From positions 2,542,001-2,606,000 of the forward strand of contig CP012812.1 of NCBI GenBank assembly GCA_001936135.1: DNA of 64,000 bases. The letters are read 5' to 3'. This DNA comes from Saccharomycopsis fibuligera x Saccharomycopsis cf. fibuligera (taxonomy: Eukaryota; Ascomycota; Saccharomycetes; Ascoideales; Saccharomycopsidaceae). Below, piece by piece: positions 32,968 through 43,503 of this stretch; position 1 is the stretch's first letter; each line of letters begins with the position of its first letter. The translations under genes were made by a program, and so were the position numbers. A model generated the notes under the pieces. That model saw only the letters and a list, made by a program, of their open reading frames with translations, was not told the DNA's origin and did not search any database.

Positions 32968-35637
32968 ATGCTCCAACCAATGGCTGCCACATTGGACAGA
33001 TCAACAAACAATGATTTTGAAGAAGACCGCAGTATCAACACAAATGACATTGAAACTCAAGCGGACGCAACAACCAAAGCCCAACCAAAGCTGAAAAAAC
33101 ACAAGTATAGCGTCAATTCATCCAACATTAAAGGTGTCTTGTTTCTTGGGTTCAGCAGTTTGGGGGCAATTTATGGCGATCTTGGTACTTCACCGCTTTA
33201 TGTTCTTAACAGCATTTTTCCTAATGGTCCACCTTCAAACAAGGATGTTCTCGGTGCCATGTCTTGCATCTTTTGGATCTTTACACTTGTGGTCATCTGC
33301 AAATATTGCTTCATTGTGCTTTATTTTGGCCCTAATAACAACGAAGGTGGGCAAATTGCTATTTATGCCAAGATTGCTAGCCACTTGTCAATTGGACCAA
33401 AGGGGGTTACCATTAACAATTCTGGGGACTTGTTGTCCTTTACTAGAAGCGAAACTCATGATAGCTTCAATATTGATGAGCAGAACGGTATTGAAAACCA
33501 CGGTGGTGATAAAAAGTTAAAAACCATTTTACAAAAACTCAAATTGAGGAATGGCAGGTACAATAAAACCCTAGTCAATAAATACTTGTCCACTATTATT
33601 ATGGGGCTTTGTTTTTTAGGATGCGGTTTAGTCATTAGTGATGGCTTGCTTACACCAACAACTTCAGTGCTTTCCGCTATTGACGGTATCGCCGTTGCTG
33701 CCCCTTCTTTTGAAACCAAGGTATTACCGGTTAGTTGTGCCGTTTTGTTGTTGCTTTTCCTTATTCAAGGCTTTGGCTCGGGCAAACTTAGCCTTTTTTT
33801 TGCTCCAATAATCTTTGTATGGCTTCTTATGCTTTTCATCACTGGGTTGATCAACATTATCAAGCACGACCCTGCAGTCTTTAGATCCCTTAACCCAAAA
33901 GAAGCCATTGATTTTTTGAAAAGATATGGCAACGTGGACAAATTTGGAGCGGTAATGCTTTGTGTTACTGGAACTGAAGCAATGTTTGCTGATATTGGCC
34001 ATTTTTCACGTTTGTCTATTCAGCTCACCCTTAGCTGCTTTGTATTCCCATGTTTAATGATCCAATACTTGGGCCAGTCAGCATACTTAATGAAGCATCC
34101 AGAAGGTATAACCAACGTGTTTTATTTATGTATTCCGGGGGGAACTAATACCGGATTATACTGGTTTATGTTTGTTCTTGCCACTCTCGCTACTGTTATC
34201 GCTAGCCAAGCTCTTATCTTGGGAGTCTTTTCTATCCTTAGGCAACTTATTCACTTGGACTGTTTCCCAAATTTCAAAGTGCGGCATATGACTAGCAAGC
34301 ATTTTGGCCAAGTTTACATCCCAGTAGTTAATTACATTCTCATGGTAGCGGTGATTTGCACTTGTGTTGGGTTCAAAACTTCTAGCAACGTTACTGCGGC
34401 TTATGGGTTAGGTGTGGCAATGGATTTCGTGGTGACTTCATTTTTGATCACCACTTGCTTGCTTTATGTTTACAAAATCAATATTCTTGTTGCTTTGGGA
34501 TTTTTGTGCTTTTTTGGCGCTTTGGAAATGTGTCTTGTGGTGGCTGGGTTACGGAAAGTTCCTCAGGGTGCATGGTTCACTTTGATGGTCACGATGTTGG
34601 TATTTGCCTTTATTTCCTTTTGGCGCTGGTGCCGCAGCAAAAAAATCAATCAAGAATACGCTGATCGGTCAAGAATAAAAAACATTTTGCTCAGTGCAAA
34701 GCTAGTAAGTGATAATAAGAATAGAAGTAATGATAAAGGAGTGGTTTTACAGTTTGACTCGCACGATCTTCTCTTAAATAGCACCAGTGGAACTGGCGGA
34801 ACTGGTAATGCAAATGGAACTATCAGCAATAACGACCAATACAGCAGTGAACTCACTGAAGTCAAAACCAATTATGTTGATCCTTTTTACAAGGTCAATT
34901 ACCACCAAACCACTCAGTACGACCTCATTCGCTACCAAGGTATTGGTATAATGTATACAAACATCATTCACACATTGAACAGCGCTAATACAGTACCAAA
35001 ACTATTTGAGCAGCTAATCACGTCATTCCCAGCATTGCCAACAAAATTCATTTTTTTATCAATTAGAGTCACTTCAGACCCATATGTGAAACAGAAAGAC
35101 CATATTATGATTGAGAAGCTTAAGGCAGCAAGTCATGCTGGATTGTACCGCTGTGTGGTAAAGTTTGGGTTTATGGATAAAATTCAAATGACTAATCATA
35201 CAATTATGGATATTTTAGAATGTATTGAGCTTGAAGAATACGATGAAGAGGTTAATGCTGCTAACAAGTATCAGAAATTTGATAGCATGCCCATTAATGG
35301 TGATATTGACGATGATGAATTGGATGACGGCGAGTATTCTGCTGATGAAGATGAAATTAGGAATTGGAAAGTTAAAGGGAATCCAGTGGAATTGAAAACC
35401 AGAGTGCTTCACATCGTTGACAATAGCATAATAAAAGCGAAAAGCTATAATGCTGAATATCTCCAAGATAAGAATAAAGTAACGCGAGCTTGGATTCGTT
35501 GCAAGTACTTTGTACGCAGTTTTTTGGTCGAGCAGATTTTCGTGCCAATCAATAATTTGTTTGGTGGGTTTGAAAAGGCTTTACATTTGGATGACAATAA
35601 CGAACTAGTTTTCATTGGTAAAAGCGTGACTATCTAG
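32968..35637 (+). CDS. HAK1: High-affinity K+ transporter, HAK/KUP family
   Basis: 889 aa from ATG 32968; the longer frame starts with TTG at 32947. HAK transporters take up K+ with protons when potassium is scarce. The family signature YGDLGTSPLYVL is at 69-80, followed by NNEGGQIAIYAKIASHL and about twelve hydrophobic segments to about residue 560. The long cytosolic C-terminal domain has the usual HAK block (GIGIMYTNIIHTL, then FIFLSIRVTSDPYV). Family length is normal. S. cerevisiae has no HAK; Debaryomyces, Schwanniomyces and related yeasts do. Only one in-frame CTG codon is present (33091), in the variable N-terminal tail. It is convergent with the MFS gene. Confidence 0.95.
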   Translation: MLQPMAATLDRSTNNDFEEDRSINTNDIETQADATTKAQPKLKKHKYSVNSSNIKGVLFLGFSSLGAIYGDLGTSPLYVLNSIFPNGPPSNKDVLGAMSCIFWIFTLVVICKYCFIVLYFGPNNNEGGQIAIYAKIASHLSIGPKGVTINNSGDLLSFTRSETHDSFNIDEQNGIENHGGDKKLKTILQKLKLRNGRYNKTLVNKYLSTIIMGLCFLGCGLVISDGLLTPTTSVLSAIDGIAVAAPSFETKVLPVSCAVLLLLFLIQGFGSGKLSLFFAPIIFVWLLMLFITGLINIIKHDPAVFRSLNPKEAIDFLKRYGNVDKFGAVMLCVTGTEAMFADIGHFSRLSIQLTLSCFVFPCLMIQYLGQSAYLMKHPEGITNVFYLCIPGGTNTGLYWFMFVLATLATVIASQALILGVFSILRQLIHLDCFPNFKVRHMTSKHFGQVYIPVVNYILMVAVICTCVGFKTSSNVTAAYGLGVAMDFVVTSFLITTCLLYVYKINILVALGFLCFFGALEMCLVVAGLRKVPQGAWFTLMVTMLVFAFISFWRWCRSKKINQEYADRSRIKNILLSAKLVSDNKNRSNDKGVVLQFDSHDLLLNSTSGTGGTGNANGTISNNDQYSSELTEVKTNYVDPFYKVNYHQTTQYDLIRYQGIGIMYTNIIHTLNSANTVPKLFEQLITSFPALPTKFIFLSIRVTSDPYVKQKDHIMIEKLKAASHAGLYRCVVKFGFMDKIQMTNHTIMDILECIELEEYDEEVNAANKYQKFDSMPINGDIDDDELDDGEYSADEDEIRNWKVKGNPVELKTRVLHIVDNSIIKAKSYNAEYLQDKNKVTRAWIRCKYFVRSFLVEQIFVPINNLFGGFEKALHLDDNNELVFIGKSVTI

Positions 35638-36224
35638 GCGGGGTTTAAAGCTGTTTATAGTCTGCGTGAATATATTCTTTTTATTGCCAATTTCTTTTTT
35701 TCGTTTTCGTATAGTTCAGCATGTTGTAGCATCTGTAAGTAAATTGATTGAGAAATGGTTCTCAACCCTAAACAAAAACAAAAAAAAACCAAAAAAAAAA
35801 ACAAACAACAACAGGAAGGCCAATACGCCCGACATGCATGAGTATTAAAGCTACATAATTCTACATTAGATATATACCAAACTGGTTTTATTTCGACATA
35901 CTGTCGATGTAGATTAACAATTAATGAGGCGAAATATGAAAGATAGCATAGGTGTGAATGAATCGCCAAGTGCTAAGTTTTTATGAGAAAGCTGCCCGAG
36001 TGGAAGTCTAAAACACAAGCTAACGAAGAAAATGCACGAAAAACACTAAAAGCAAAAAAAAAAAAAAAAGTAAAATAAGAACAAAAATTAAAATTAAGCA
36101 AACTCTAATTAATGTAAAAAAGAGTCAAGACGAGTCGAAAAGAGAGAAAATATAATGAAATATATCAAAGATTAGGAGAATTGTCAAAAATGTAGCACAA
36201 TAAATTGTTTTGGCACCAGCAACA
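35638..36224. other. Convergent 3' spacer HAK1/MFS transporter
   Basis: About 590 bp, A-rich, shared by two convergent stop codons. It contains A tracts near 35785-35799 and 36053-36069. No gene or RNA recognised. Confidence 0.55.
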
Positions 36225-37853
36225 TCATACCTTCTTTTCAGTTTTTATTGTCCAAAAGTGTTTTAGTACCAAAGCTGGAGGTACTTTTAAAGTCAATGCA
36301 TCGCCATGGTCGGAATCAGCTTCTTCACCTGCTAATGTGTCCCTTGCAATAACATACCCCCTCAAAATTGCCAAAGAAAGCGATGCCAAGACAAAAGATA
36401 ACCCACTGAACAATGCTGCCCACGTATACTGGCTCTTGTCCATAGTTACTCCCTCAGGTAGATCTTTCTTCAAAGCAAGACCAATAATTGGTGAAACAAT
36501 ACCACCAATACCAATACAGACCCACGTCATACCAAAAGTAACGCCAACTTTGCGTAGCCCAACAATTCTCGGAATAATGGCTCCCATAGCGCCCCAAATG
36601 CAACCCATTAAGGCTCCCATCAAGATACCAAAAGACATAATGGTGCCTAAATTACGGGCAGGAATCCACATTGCTAAACAGAAAATACCGCATAACAAAT
36701 ACACTAATGTTGCGACAGTGATAGCCCCAAGTCTATCAGCTAATAGCCCGACCAATGGCCTTCCAAATAAAACGCCAACGTTTAAAAGGGCACTAGCAAT
36801 TGAGCCGGAATAAGCACTATATCCTAAAGCAATAGTAGCATCAGAAAGACAATATTGCACCACCACGTAACCAAAAATAGTAAAGACGACCCATGCAACA
36901 ATGAGCCAGAACGCGAAAAGCTTGGAAACTTGAAAATCCCACGGTTTGAATTCTGGCTTAATTTTATCACCTCTGGTTTTGAGCAAAAAAGCACAGATAA
37001 CAATAATAACAACACAGATTATGGTCTGAGCTCTCAATGCCCATCTAACTGATTTCACTTCCACAAGCTTTTGCATTGCCAAGTTGAACAAAATACCACC
37101 TGCACCAGACCCTGCAGCACCAATACCCATTGCTAAACTTCTCTTTTTGCTAAACCATTGAGGGAGAATTGACGGTACTGGGGCGGCCACAAGGGCAAGA
37201 CCAAAACCCATTAGCATTCCTTGGGTTAAATACAAGTGCCACATTTTGGTGGCAAAACTAGCAAGAAGCATTGCTGCCAATTGGCAGGCAGCCCCAAGGA
37301 ATAATGAAGCATTAGCACTGGTAAGTCCGACAAAATAAGTAATCAACGGAGCAAAGAAAAAGCCTGAGCCAAAGGCCAACCCACCCACGGCCGCGAAATC
37401 TTCACCAGAGCCGCCAAACTCATGATTTTTGATATAATTAGCTAAATAAATACTGAAACCAGCGTTACCGCCCCAGCAGCAAAAACTGGTAAAGAACATC
37501 ACACCAACATTCACCCATCCATAGCCGCCATCAGGGATCTCGAAATCATGCTGCTTTTGATAGATACTAGCAGCAGGATCTTTTCCCACCTGAATGGCAC
37601 CACCATCAGTGGATTCCATGGCTTTTTCCATTTCATTCTCATCTTGACGGCTAAGACTGGCAAATATCTCTGCTTGACTATGGGTTCTACTGTGGCTGCG
37701 GTTGAGGTATTGACTTGTTATATCACCATCGTTGAAGTTACGTGAAAAAGTGTTTTGTTTGGCATAATTGTGATCATGGTCACCAGCAGACGGGAAACTG
37801 GTCACACCGTTTTGAGAGTCTATAGACTCTGTCAGTTTCTCAGAAGGAGACAT
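36225..37853 (-). CDS. Monocarboxylate-transporter-like MFS protein (Esbp6/Mch group)
   Basis: 542 aa from ATG 37853; the frame continues to 37940 but with a TTG start. The family hallmark PDGGYGWV at 107-114 opens the first of twelve hydrophobic segments, with a central loop near KTRGDKIKPEFKPW. The 106-residue cytosolic N-terminus is Ser/Asp-rich and has an RSHSRTHSQ stretch. Proteins of this type are called monocarboxylate permease homologues in yeast (Mch1-5, Esbp6). Mch5 is a riboflavin transporter, others have no proven substrate, so none is assigned. Its upstream region (37854-38803) contains three GCTATAG copies. Confidence 0.9.
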   Translation of the reverse strand: MSPSEKLTESIDSQNGVTSFPSAGDHDHNYAKQNTFSRNFNDGDITSQYLNRSHSRTHSQAEIFASLSRQDENEMEKAMESTDGGAIQVGKDPAASIYQKQHDFEIPDGGYGWVNVGVMFFTSFCCWGGNAGFSIYLANYIKNHEFGGSGEDFAAVGGLAFGSGFFFAPLITYFVGLTSANASLFLGAACQLAAMLLASFATKMWHLYLTQGMLMGFGLALVAAPVPSILPQWFSKKRSLAMGIGAAGSGAGGILFNLAMQKLVEVKSVRWALRAQTIICVVIIVICAFLLKTRGDKIKPEFKPWDFQVSKLFAFWLIVAWVVFTIFGYVVVQYCLSDATIALGYSAYSGSIASALLNVGVLFGRPLVGLLADRLGAITVATLVYLLCGIFCLAMWIPARNLGTIMSFGILMGALMGCIWGAMGAIIPRIVGLRKVGVTFGMTWVCIGIGGIVSPIIGLALKKDLPEGVTMDKSQYTWAALFSGLSFVLASLSLAILRGYVIARDTLAGEEADSDHGDALTLKVPPALVLKHFWTIKTEKKV

Positions 37854-38803
37854 TCTGTGTGGTAATAGTGAAATCCACTTAACTAGCTTTTCTGCCAGCA
37901 GATGAGCATAGCAATCAGTGTGATTATAAAATATGAGCAACAGGACCCTCAGATATATATATAAGTCTTAGTACTTATTTTTTTTTTTTTTTTTTTTTCG
38001 CAGTTAAGTTTCCACTGTTTGTGCATCCCGCGTCCAAAGGTAGCTGTAAATTACCTAATACGGTTAGTTTCCGGGAATATATGCAAATTGCGACGGAGAA
38101 CTGCTGTTTATGGAAAACGGTTGGTGGACTCCTCTCGGAGGTAGGGCTATAGCTATGGCGAAAGCTATAGCAACACGGCTATAACTACAGTATATTTGAT
38201 TACAAAACCCGGGCAGGTGCGTATCATCGGAGATTTTAGTAAGAAACACAATGCTATATAGGTTTATTAAGTAAAACAAAGACTAAAAGATAGTAAATAA
38301 AAAAGCACAGCTGGTGACAAGCATCTAAACAAAACGGAAAAAAGTAACAGAAACAAAAAAAAAAAAAAAAAAAAAAAAAAAAGGTCAAAGCCGTATCAGA
38401 CGGTCCACACAAAACAGGCAACAACATGTCGTTCAATGAATCATGAGATACATATTATAAAAATTGTCATACAATGAAGCTTATACTATAGCCTGTTCAG
38501 CAGTGTTAGAATGTACACCAAATTCATATAAGCGACATTTCAGCAAATCTTGCACCTTTGCGATGCAGCAATTGACCCAAGATAATAAAAAACAAGCCAA
38601 ATTAAAGAGGGGGGAACTAGTAAGTGAAAGTATAATATATGGAGAAATGCTAAGCGAAAACTAAAGTGAGAATAAAAATATAGATAGTAAAAGTGAAAAA
38701 AATGGGATAAGAAAGACCCTGTCGGCTAGATCTATATGAATGCAGAATTTTCAAAAAGGATAGTAGATAGTGGGCAAAAATGAGTTCATTTAGTTAAACA
38801 ACT
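37854..38803. promoter_or_regulatory. Upstream region of the MFS gene / 3' region of STS1
   Basis: 950 bp without a supported gene. It holds a T tract near 37979-37998, a cluster of GCTATAG/GCTATAGC palindromes at about 38145-38190, and an A28 tract at 38355-38382. Short ORFs here arise from these tracts. Confidence 0.5.
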
Positions 38804-40126
38804 TCATCTTAAGGTACTGTCCATAATTGCCGAGTTGAAAGGTTTATGATTGATTGGGTTATTATTGGAGCTGAAATTAGTTCCCACAAGTTGTGGATTA
38901 TTGGTATTGTTGTTGCTTTCAAGATCAACATTAGCATCCAAGTTGTTGCTGCTATTACAATCATTCGCGTTGTTGAGATATTCATTGGCGAAGGAGTCAA
39001 AAAAGTTGTTGTTGAAATTTCCATAACCAGATAAATTATTAGCAATGGATAATCTGGAATTTAGCATGTAATTACCATCGTTGGTGCTGTTATTTAATTG
39101 ATAATCGTCAACTTTCATCTTGACAAATTCAATAACTCTATCAAACTTGTCACAATGACATTTTTCTTGGTGGCGGTACAATTTTTCCAACAAGTTGAAT
39201 TCAAGCATATGGAAGACATTCAAATCATTCTCGCTTGGAGTGATATCGGCTGCCAAAGCATCAGTGTTTTCATTTTGCTCATAAGTTGTCAAAAAGTTTG
39301 TCAAAATATTCCACCAAGCATTAGTGATTTGTTCATAAATGTTGATGTAATGGTACATGTTGAACTTATTTATCTTGAAAAATGGAATTTTGTGAATCAA
39401 ATTGGTAGTTTCGTCAATAAATTTTAGACAAGTAGTAAAATCCTTTTCCTTCGGAGGCAAATAGTTTAAAATAAAGTCAGATAAGATTGTGTAAAATTCC
39501 ACCAAGTTCTTTTGGACTCTGAGAAATGAGTACTCTGACTCTGGCTCAACTTTATACGGCAATTTGTCCAAAACTTTTTCTTGCAAGAAAGTCTCCAAAT
39601 AGCTTATTGACTTTTCAACTGAAGGGTTTGTTATAGAGCCAAACTTGTCGGTATTCATGTCATCAAAAATGACTTGATTTAGTTCAGGTTTTTTATCCAT
39701 CAAATTCAAAATCATATCCGTTAGCTGCTTCTTGTCCAAAAGTTCTATTAATCTGAAAACAGGAAGCTGCTTACCTGCAATGTTTGCTGGGTTGCGGATT
39801 TTTTTGTGAGAGCTTTTAGTGATCTGGGACTTGTAGCTTGCGATATTTCTTCTTGAAGAAGCAGAGTTTTTAGAAAAATCCGGCGCAGAGTCATCCTCAA
39901 AGTGCATTTTTCTTTTTAATTTTCTATTGCTACCTGCACTAGAGCTGTTGTTCATCATAGCGTTGAGTGATGGTGACTTTTTGTCGCGCACAGATGCTAG
40001 TTTGCTGTTAAACTTTTTATTAATGGCAGGAGCGGTAGTGGCGCCGAAGACGTTTTGGTTAGAAGGTTGCGGCTGTTGTGGGCTGAACTTTGGCTCAAAG
40101 CCCCAGGAGAATCCGAGATTAGTCAT
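38804..40126 (-). CDS. STS1: Sts1/Cut8 proteasome tether
   Basis: 440 aa from ATG 40126; the frame open to 40315 starts with GTG. Sts1/Cut8 brings the 26S proteasome to the nucleus. The first residues MTNLGFSWGFEPKF match the N-terminus of S. cerevisiae Sts1 (GFEWGFKP), and a basic patch SNRKLKRKMHFEDD resembles the importin-binding region. The helical core runs from LPVFRLIELLDKKQLTDMIL through FVEFY-like blocks to NAWWNILTNFL. The last 90 residues are Asn/Ser-rich and longer than in S. cerevisiae (319 aa). It is divergent from MED22. Confidence 0.9.
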   Translation of the reverse strand: MTNLGFSWGFEPKFSPQQPQPSNQNVFGATTAPAINKKFNSKLASVRDKKSPSLNAMMNNSSSAGSNRKLKRKMHFEDDSAPDFSKNSASSRRNIASYKSQITKSSHKKIRNPANIAGKQLPVFRLIELLDKKQLTDMILNLMDKKPELNQVIFDDMNTDKFGSITNPSVEKSISYLETFLQEKVLDKLPYKVEPESEYSFLRVQKNLVEFYTILSDFILNYLPPKEKDFTTCLKFIDETTNLIHKIPFFKINKFNMYHYINIYEQITNAWWNILTNFLTTYEQNENTDALAADITPSENDLNVFHMLEFNLLEKLYRHQEKCHCDKFDRVIEFVKMKVDDYQLNNSTNDGNYMLNSRLSIANNLSGYGNFNNNFFDSFANEYLNNANDCNSSNNLDANVDLESNNNTNNPQLVGTNFSSNNNPINHKPFNSAIMDSTLR

Positions 40127-41029
40127 TACTGGCGTTGGCGGTGAATAAACGTGTCTTGAGATGTTTTTTGTTTCTATGTTTTGTTGCAGCTTATATGAGA
40201 GTAAGCAGAGAGGATGTTTTGTATGTGGCGCTTCTGTCGGCACTGGGAGATGAGGGGATGTTTTGTGTAGGATGGGATGAGATGGTGTGCTTATGAGGTG
40301 TGTACGGACTGGCACTTGTTGTTGTTGCTGTTGTTGCTGCTGCTGACTTGACTGAGTTAAAGGCTAGCTGAGCAGAAATGGATACAGGTGGCGTAGGATG
40401 AATAATAGTGGTGCAAAAAAGAATACAAGCCTGAGTAACAACAGCTTCCCTTCCTTGTAGTTGTGGTTATAGCAGCTACACTTGAGCGCTTTCTTTTGTT
40501 TCTGTTTCCTTCTTGCTGTTTTTCTTTTTCTCCCCAAAGTCAAAATTTTATGTGTTACCCGCCGCAGACCAGCACTCCCTGCAACAGCGCCGTTGCTCAG
40601 TGTAATGCGCATATACATGTATATATAGATATATAGATATCTATCTTATATATACATATATATATATCTGCTGGGGCACTCTGCTGAGACGGTCGCCTTA
40701 GAGGCAGCAGCGGTTATCGGCCAGTGCCTCTGTTGAATACTCAGAAACCACATCCACCGCTATGAGTAAGCCATTTCCCCCACCAACGTATACTACGCTC
40801 ACACTCGATTCAAGAACGCTACTCTGCGTTATGTGCCCTCCCTTTCCTTTTCGGTGCTAAACTGAGTTAACATGTAGGATAATGAAAACTACACTAAGAA
40901 GCTGCCAGAGATCCTCCCGTAACCACTACTGTATTTCTGCTGGCCTATACATCCCCACCGCTTCCCTTCATTTCTTCCAAAATTCTATCCTCTTCCTATT
41001 ACCGTCTTTTTTCTTTTTCACTCTCTAAC
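40127..41029. promoter_or_regulatory. Divergent STS1/MED22 control region
   Basis: 900 bp with no gene. A TA-rich block with nested palindromes (ATAGATATCTAT inside about 40608-40668) lies near the middle. CAA/CAG-type trinucleotide repeats at 40316-40345 lie upstream of STS1. Pyrimidine-rich sequence precedes MED22. Confidence 0.5.
40608..40668. repeat. TA-rich palindromic block
   Basis: About 60 nt of alternating TA/GATA sequence. It contains the perfect palindrome ATAGATATCTAT and outer arms ATATACATGTATATATA and TATATATACATATATAT, which can pair with each other imperfectly. Confidence 0.6.
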
Positions 41030-41470
41030 ATGCAACAGCGATACATCAACTATTTGAACAAAGTCGACGCCAACACCGATCTCCTTCTCAAGCGGTACAA
41101 AAATCTCACAGAACTCTCTTCCACTACCAACAAGTCTGACGACAGCGACACGGAAGAGACTCATCGTGATGGTAGTGGCAGAAATCAACCAGACTCAACA
41201 AACTTGAACCTTATTGCCACCTCTACTCTTTCCATAGAGTCCAATGCTTCAAATATTATCCGACTTCTTGAAGAGCTATTGTTATTGACCAGATCTTTAA
41301 AAGAGTCTTGGTTGCTCAACAGATTGCCAAACTCTATCAGCGAATTGGATGCTCATTACAACGAAAAGACAATCAACAGTTACGAAAAGCAGAACGAGGT
41401 GCTTTCAGGGATGATCAATGAGCTCATTGACAGAATCTCTTACGTTGACTATATTTCTGACGAAGAATAA
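41030..41470 (+). CDS. MED22: Mediator subunit Med22 (Srb6)
   Basis: 146 aa from ATG 41030. Med22 is a head-module subunit of Mediator, pairing with Med11, and is needed for RNA polymerase II transcription. The family core LLLLTRSLKESWLLNRLP (83-100) is nearly identical to the S. cerevisiae Srb6 segment LLILTRSIKEKWLLNQIP. The N-terminal helix (RYINYLNKVDANTDLLLKRY) and the C-terminal helix are present. A Ser/Asp-rich linker at 32-58 is longer than in S. cerevisiae (121 aa). Confidence 0.9.
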   Translation: MQQRYINYLNKVDANTDLLLKRYKNLTELSSTTNKSDDSDTEETHRDGSGRNQPDSTNLNLIATSTLSIESNASNIIRLLEELLLLTRSLKESWLLNRLPNSISELDAHYNEKTINSYEKQNEVLSGMINELIDRISYVDYISDEE

Positions 41471-41928
41471 TTTACTTGTGTGAAAATCAGGCGAAACGAA
41501 ACGGTTGACGTAAAGAATTAAGTTTATTACAATCTCAAAAGAAAGCATTCTCAGATAACTGGGTAGGGGACAAAAACGGTAAAAAAAAAAAAAAAAAAAA
41601 AGATAAATCAAAAGACAATCAAAATAAAAACCAAAAGGATTTAACAGAAACAACAAATAGAAAAATATTGATATAGCCATAGGAATACGTTAAAATAGAG
41701 ATACTGAAGCACTATTTGAAAGCCTCTCTACGTTGATAGTCTGGTAGGAAGATGAAAGCTATAACAAGTTGCTAATCTCTTCAGCAACTCCATAGCAAAT
41801 CTTTATGTTCTCAATGGCAAGTATTCCACATAACACCGAAATTCAGGATACAATAACTTGATAAAGTTGAAGACAACCCGCTTTTCATAAAACACAGGTG
41901 TCGCTAAAGGTGAAGAAAGCAGCCCAAT
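41471..41928. other. Convergent 3' spacer MED22/zinc-ribbon gene
   Basis: About 460 bp with a 21-nt A tract near 41581-41601. Nothing else recognised. Confidence 0.55.
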
Positions 41929-42355
41929 TCAAAGGTCAGTTCTCCAGTTGCAAATTGAACAGTGCAACTCTTTTCTCCAACTAACGGGAATAATTGGCAC
42001 CCAAAATAATGTGACAAAACGTCTATGTTTTCTAGGTTGCACGGAATAATTGTTACAATGTGGACAATGCTGTGGCTTGTTATTTTGATCAATATCCTTG
42101 TTGAATTCGTGGCCTAGAAGTCTTGGGGTTAGTATAACTGGCTCAGAATTGTAAGAAAAAACAATAAAAAATAAAAAAATGGTGTGCATGCGATGAGACG
42201 AGCAGCGGTAACTTTACGCCTTCAGAGCCATTCACCGACATTGGAACCCGTCAGACACCAACTGGTTTCAGCTTCACATTATGGAATACTCTAAACTGAT
42301 AATTTTTTGCCGCGTGTATGCGTTTACACTTACTTCCAATTAATACGAAAAACAT
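41929..42355 (-). CDS. Small zinc-ribbon protein, two exons
   Basis: Exon 1 is 42334-42355 (22 nt), exon 2 is 41929-42113, giving 68 aa. Splicing joins MFFVLIG to S-HEFNKD and yields the fungal zinc-ribbon-15 pattern: a short hydrophobic start, CPHC, an aromatic/basic segment RRFVTLFWVPIIPVS, then CSIC and a terminal WR. The four cysteines should bind one zinc. Proteins of this family are short, conserved and largely uncharacterised in yeasts. The unspliced frame would instead begin MHTIFLFFIVF at 42189, inside the intron, and lacks the family start. The splice signals are strong (see the intron entry). Convergent with MED22. Confidence 0.8.
42114..42333 (-). other. Spliceosomal intron in the zinc-ribbon gene
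   Basis: 220 nt. The donor is GTAAGT (42333-42328), the branch site is exact TACTAAC (42134-42128), and the acceptor is CTAG ending at 42114, 13 nt beyond the branch site. It interrupts a codon after its first base. Confidence 0.85.
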
Positions 42356-43503
42356 CTTGTGTGGATACTATATCTGTTGAATGTAAATGTAGTTTGCTAT
42401 TTTTTTGTGATACTGTCAGTGTGCGCGATCAATAGAAAAGAAGAAAAATAGAATGTTCTGAACTGAACTGGACTGAACTGAACTAAAATGAGATGGGATG
42501 AGATGAGATTAGATTAGATTAAGTGAATTGTAAATATATATATGTATATTATTTTTTAAAATACACTCCAGTGCTAGTACAATTGAGCAATCTATGATGA
42601 TAGTGAACTGGTTCTTTGAATTGCCAATGGAAAGAAGCTGGAATTCGCAAGCATCGCAAAAGCTAAAAAAAGTGTAAAAACGTAAAAAGACGTCAAAAAA
42701 AAAAAAAAAAAAAAAAAAAAAGCATGGATGCAACAAGACCTACCATTTACCGGTGACCGGTGGCAAACCCACCCTGTTTGAATGTTTCCGGGGGTACATA
42801 ATTACGCACATAGCACCATCATTTCAATCAGTTGCTAGCGGGTCGTCTGGCGCGGTGGCGGTGCTCCGGGGGGCGGACATCGCCCTTTGCTCACTATAAT
42901 AATACTGTATCATGTGCAGACATACCGGAATTCGGTGATTCTGGCAACGTTACCGTTACCGTTACTGGCACCGGCCAGGATCCATCCAAAATAGTGGATA
43001 AATTTCCTCGCCTTTTTCTGTTATTGGACATTGGCAAAGGATCGTCAGTTGTTGATAAGTTAATTAGTATAGTGTCAATGTTGTTGCCGTCTTACTTTTT
43101 GCCAGACAAAATTAAAAAACAAAATTAAAAAAGAAAACCACGCACAGTAATTATCAACGAAATATAGTATGATTAAAACAAGCACTGAATGATGTAAAAA
43201 TGAAAGTCCAGAACGCAAAAAAAAAAAAAAAAAAATAAAATAAAATAAAAATAATAAAAATAAACAAATGAAATAATAATAATAATAAAAATAAAAATAA
43301 ACAAATGAAATAATAATAATAATAAAAATAAAAATAAAAACAATGACTAAGAGACCAGAAATAAAGGTGCAAGCACTTGTTGTAAGATGAATAGAATTTG
43401 AAAAAAACAAAACAGAAAAAGGAAAAAAACAAAATTAGGTCGGATTCAAGACAAAACGGTTTTAAAAACCAATGTACAAATCACAGAGAATATTCTAAAT
43501 CAA
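42356..43503. other. Upstream of zinc-ribbon gene / 3' of GT62 gene
   Basis: 1.15 kb without a supported gene. It includes pentanucleotide runs (CTGAA/GATGA types, about 42458-42520), an A27 tract (42695-42721) and an AT-rich 37-bp tandem duplication (about 43230-43345). The plus ORF at 42832-43128 starts with TTG and has no recognisable features. Confidence 0.5.
43230..43345. repeat. AT-rich tandem repeat, 37-bp period
   Basis: The segment TAAACAAATGAAATAATAAT at 43261 recurs at 43298, exactly 37 nt on, embedded in AATAA/AAAAT low-complexity sequence. Confidence 0.8.
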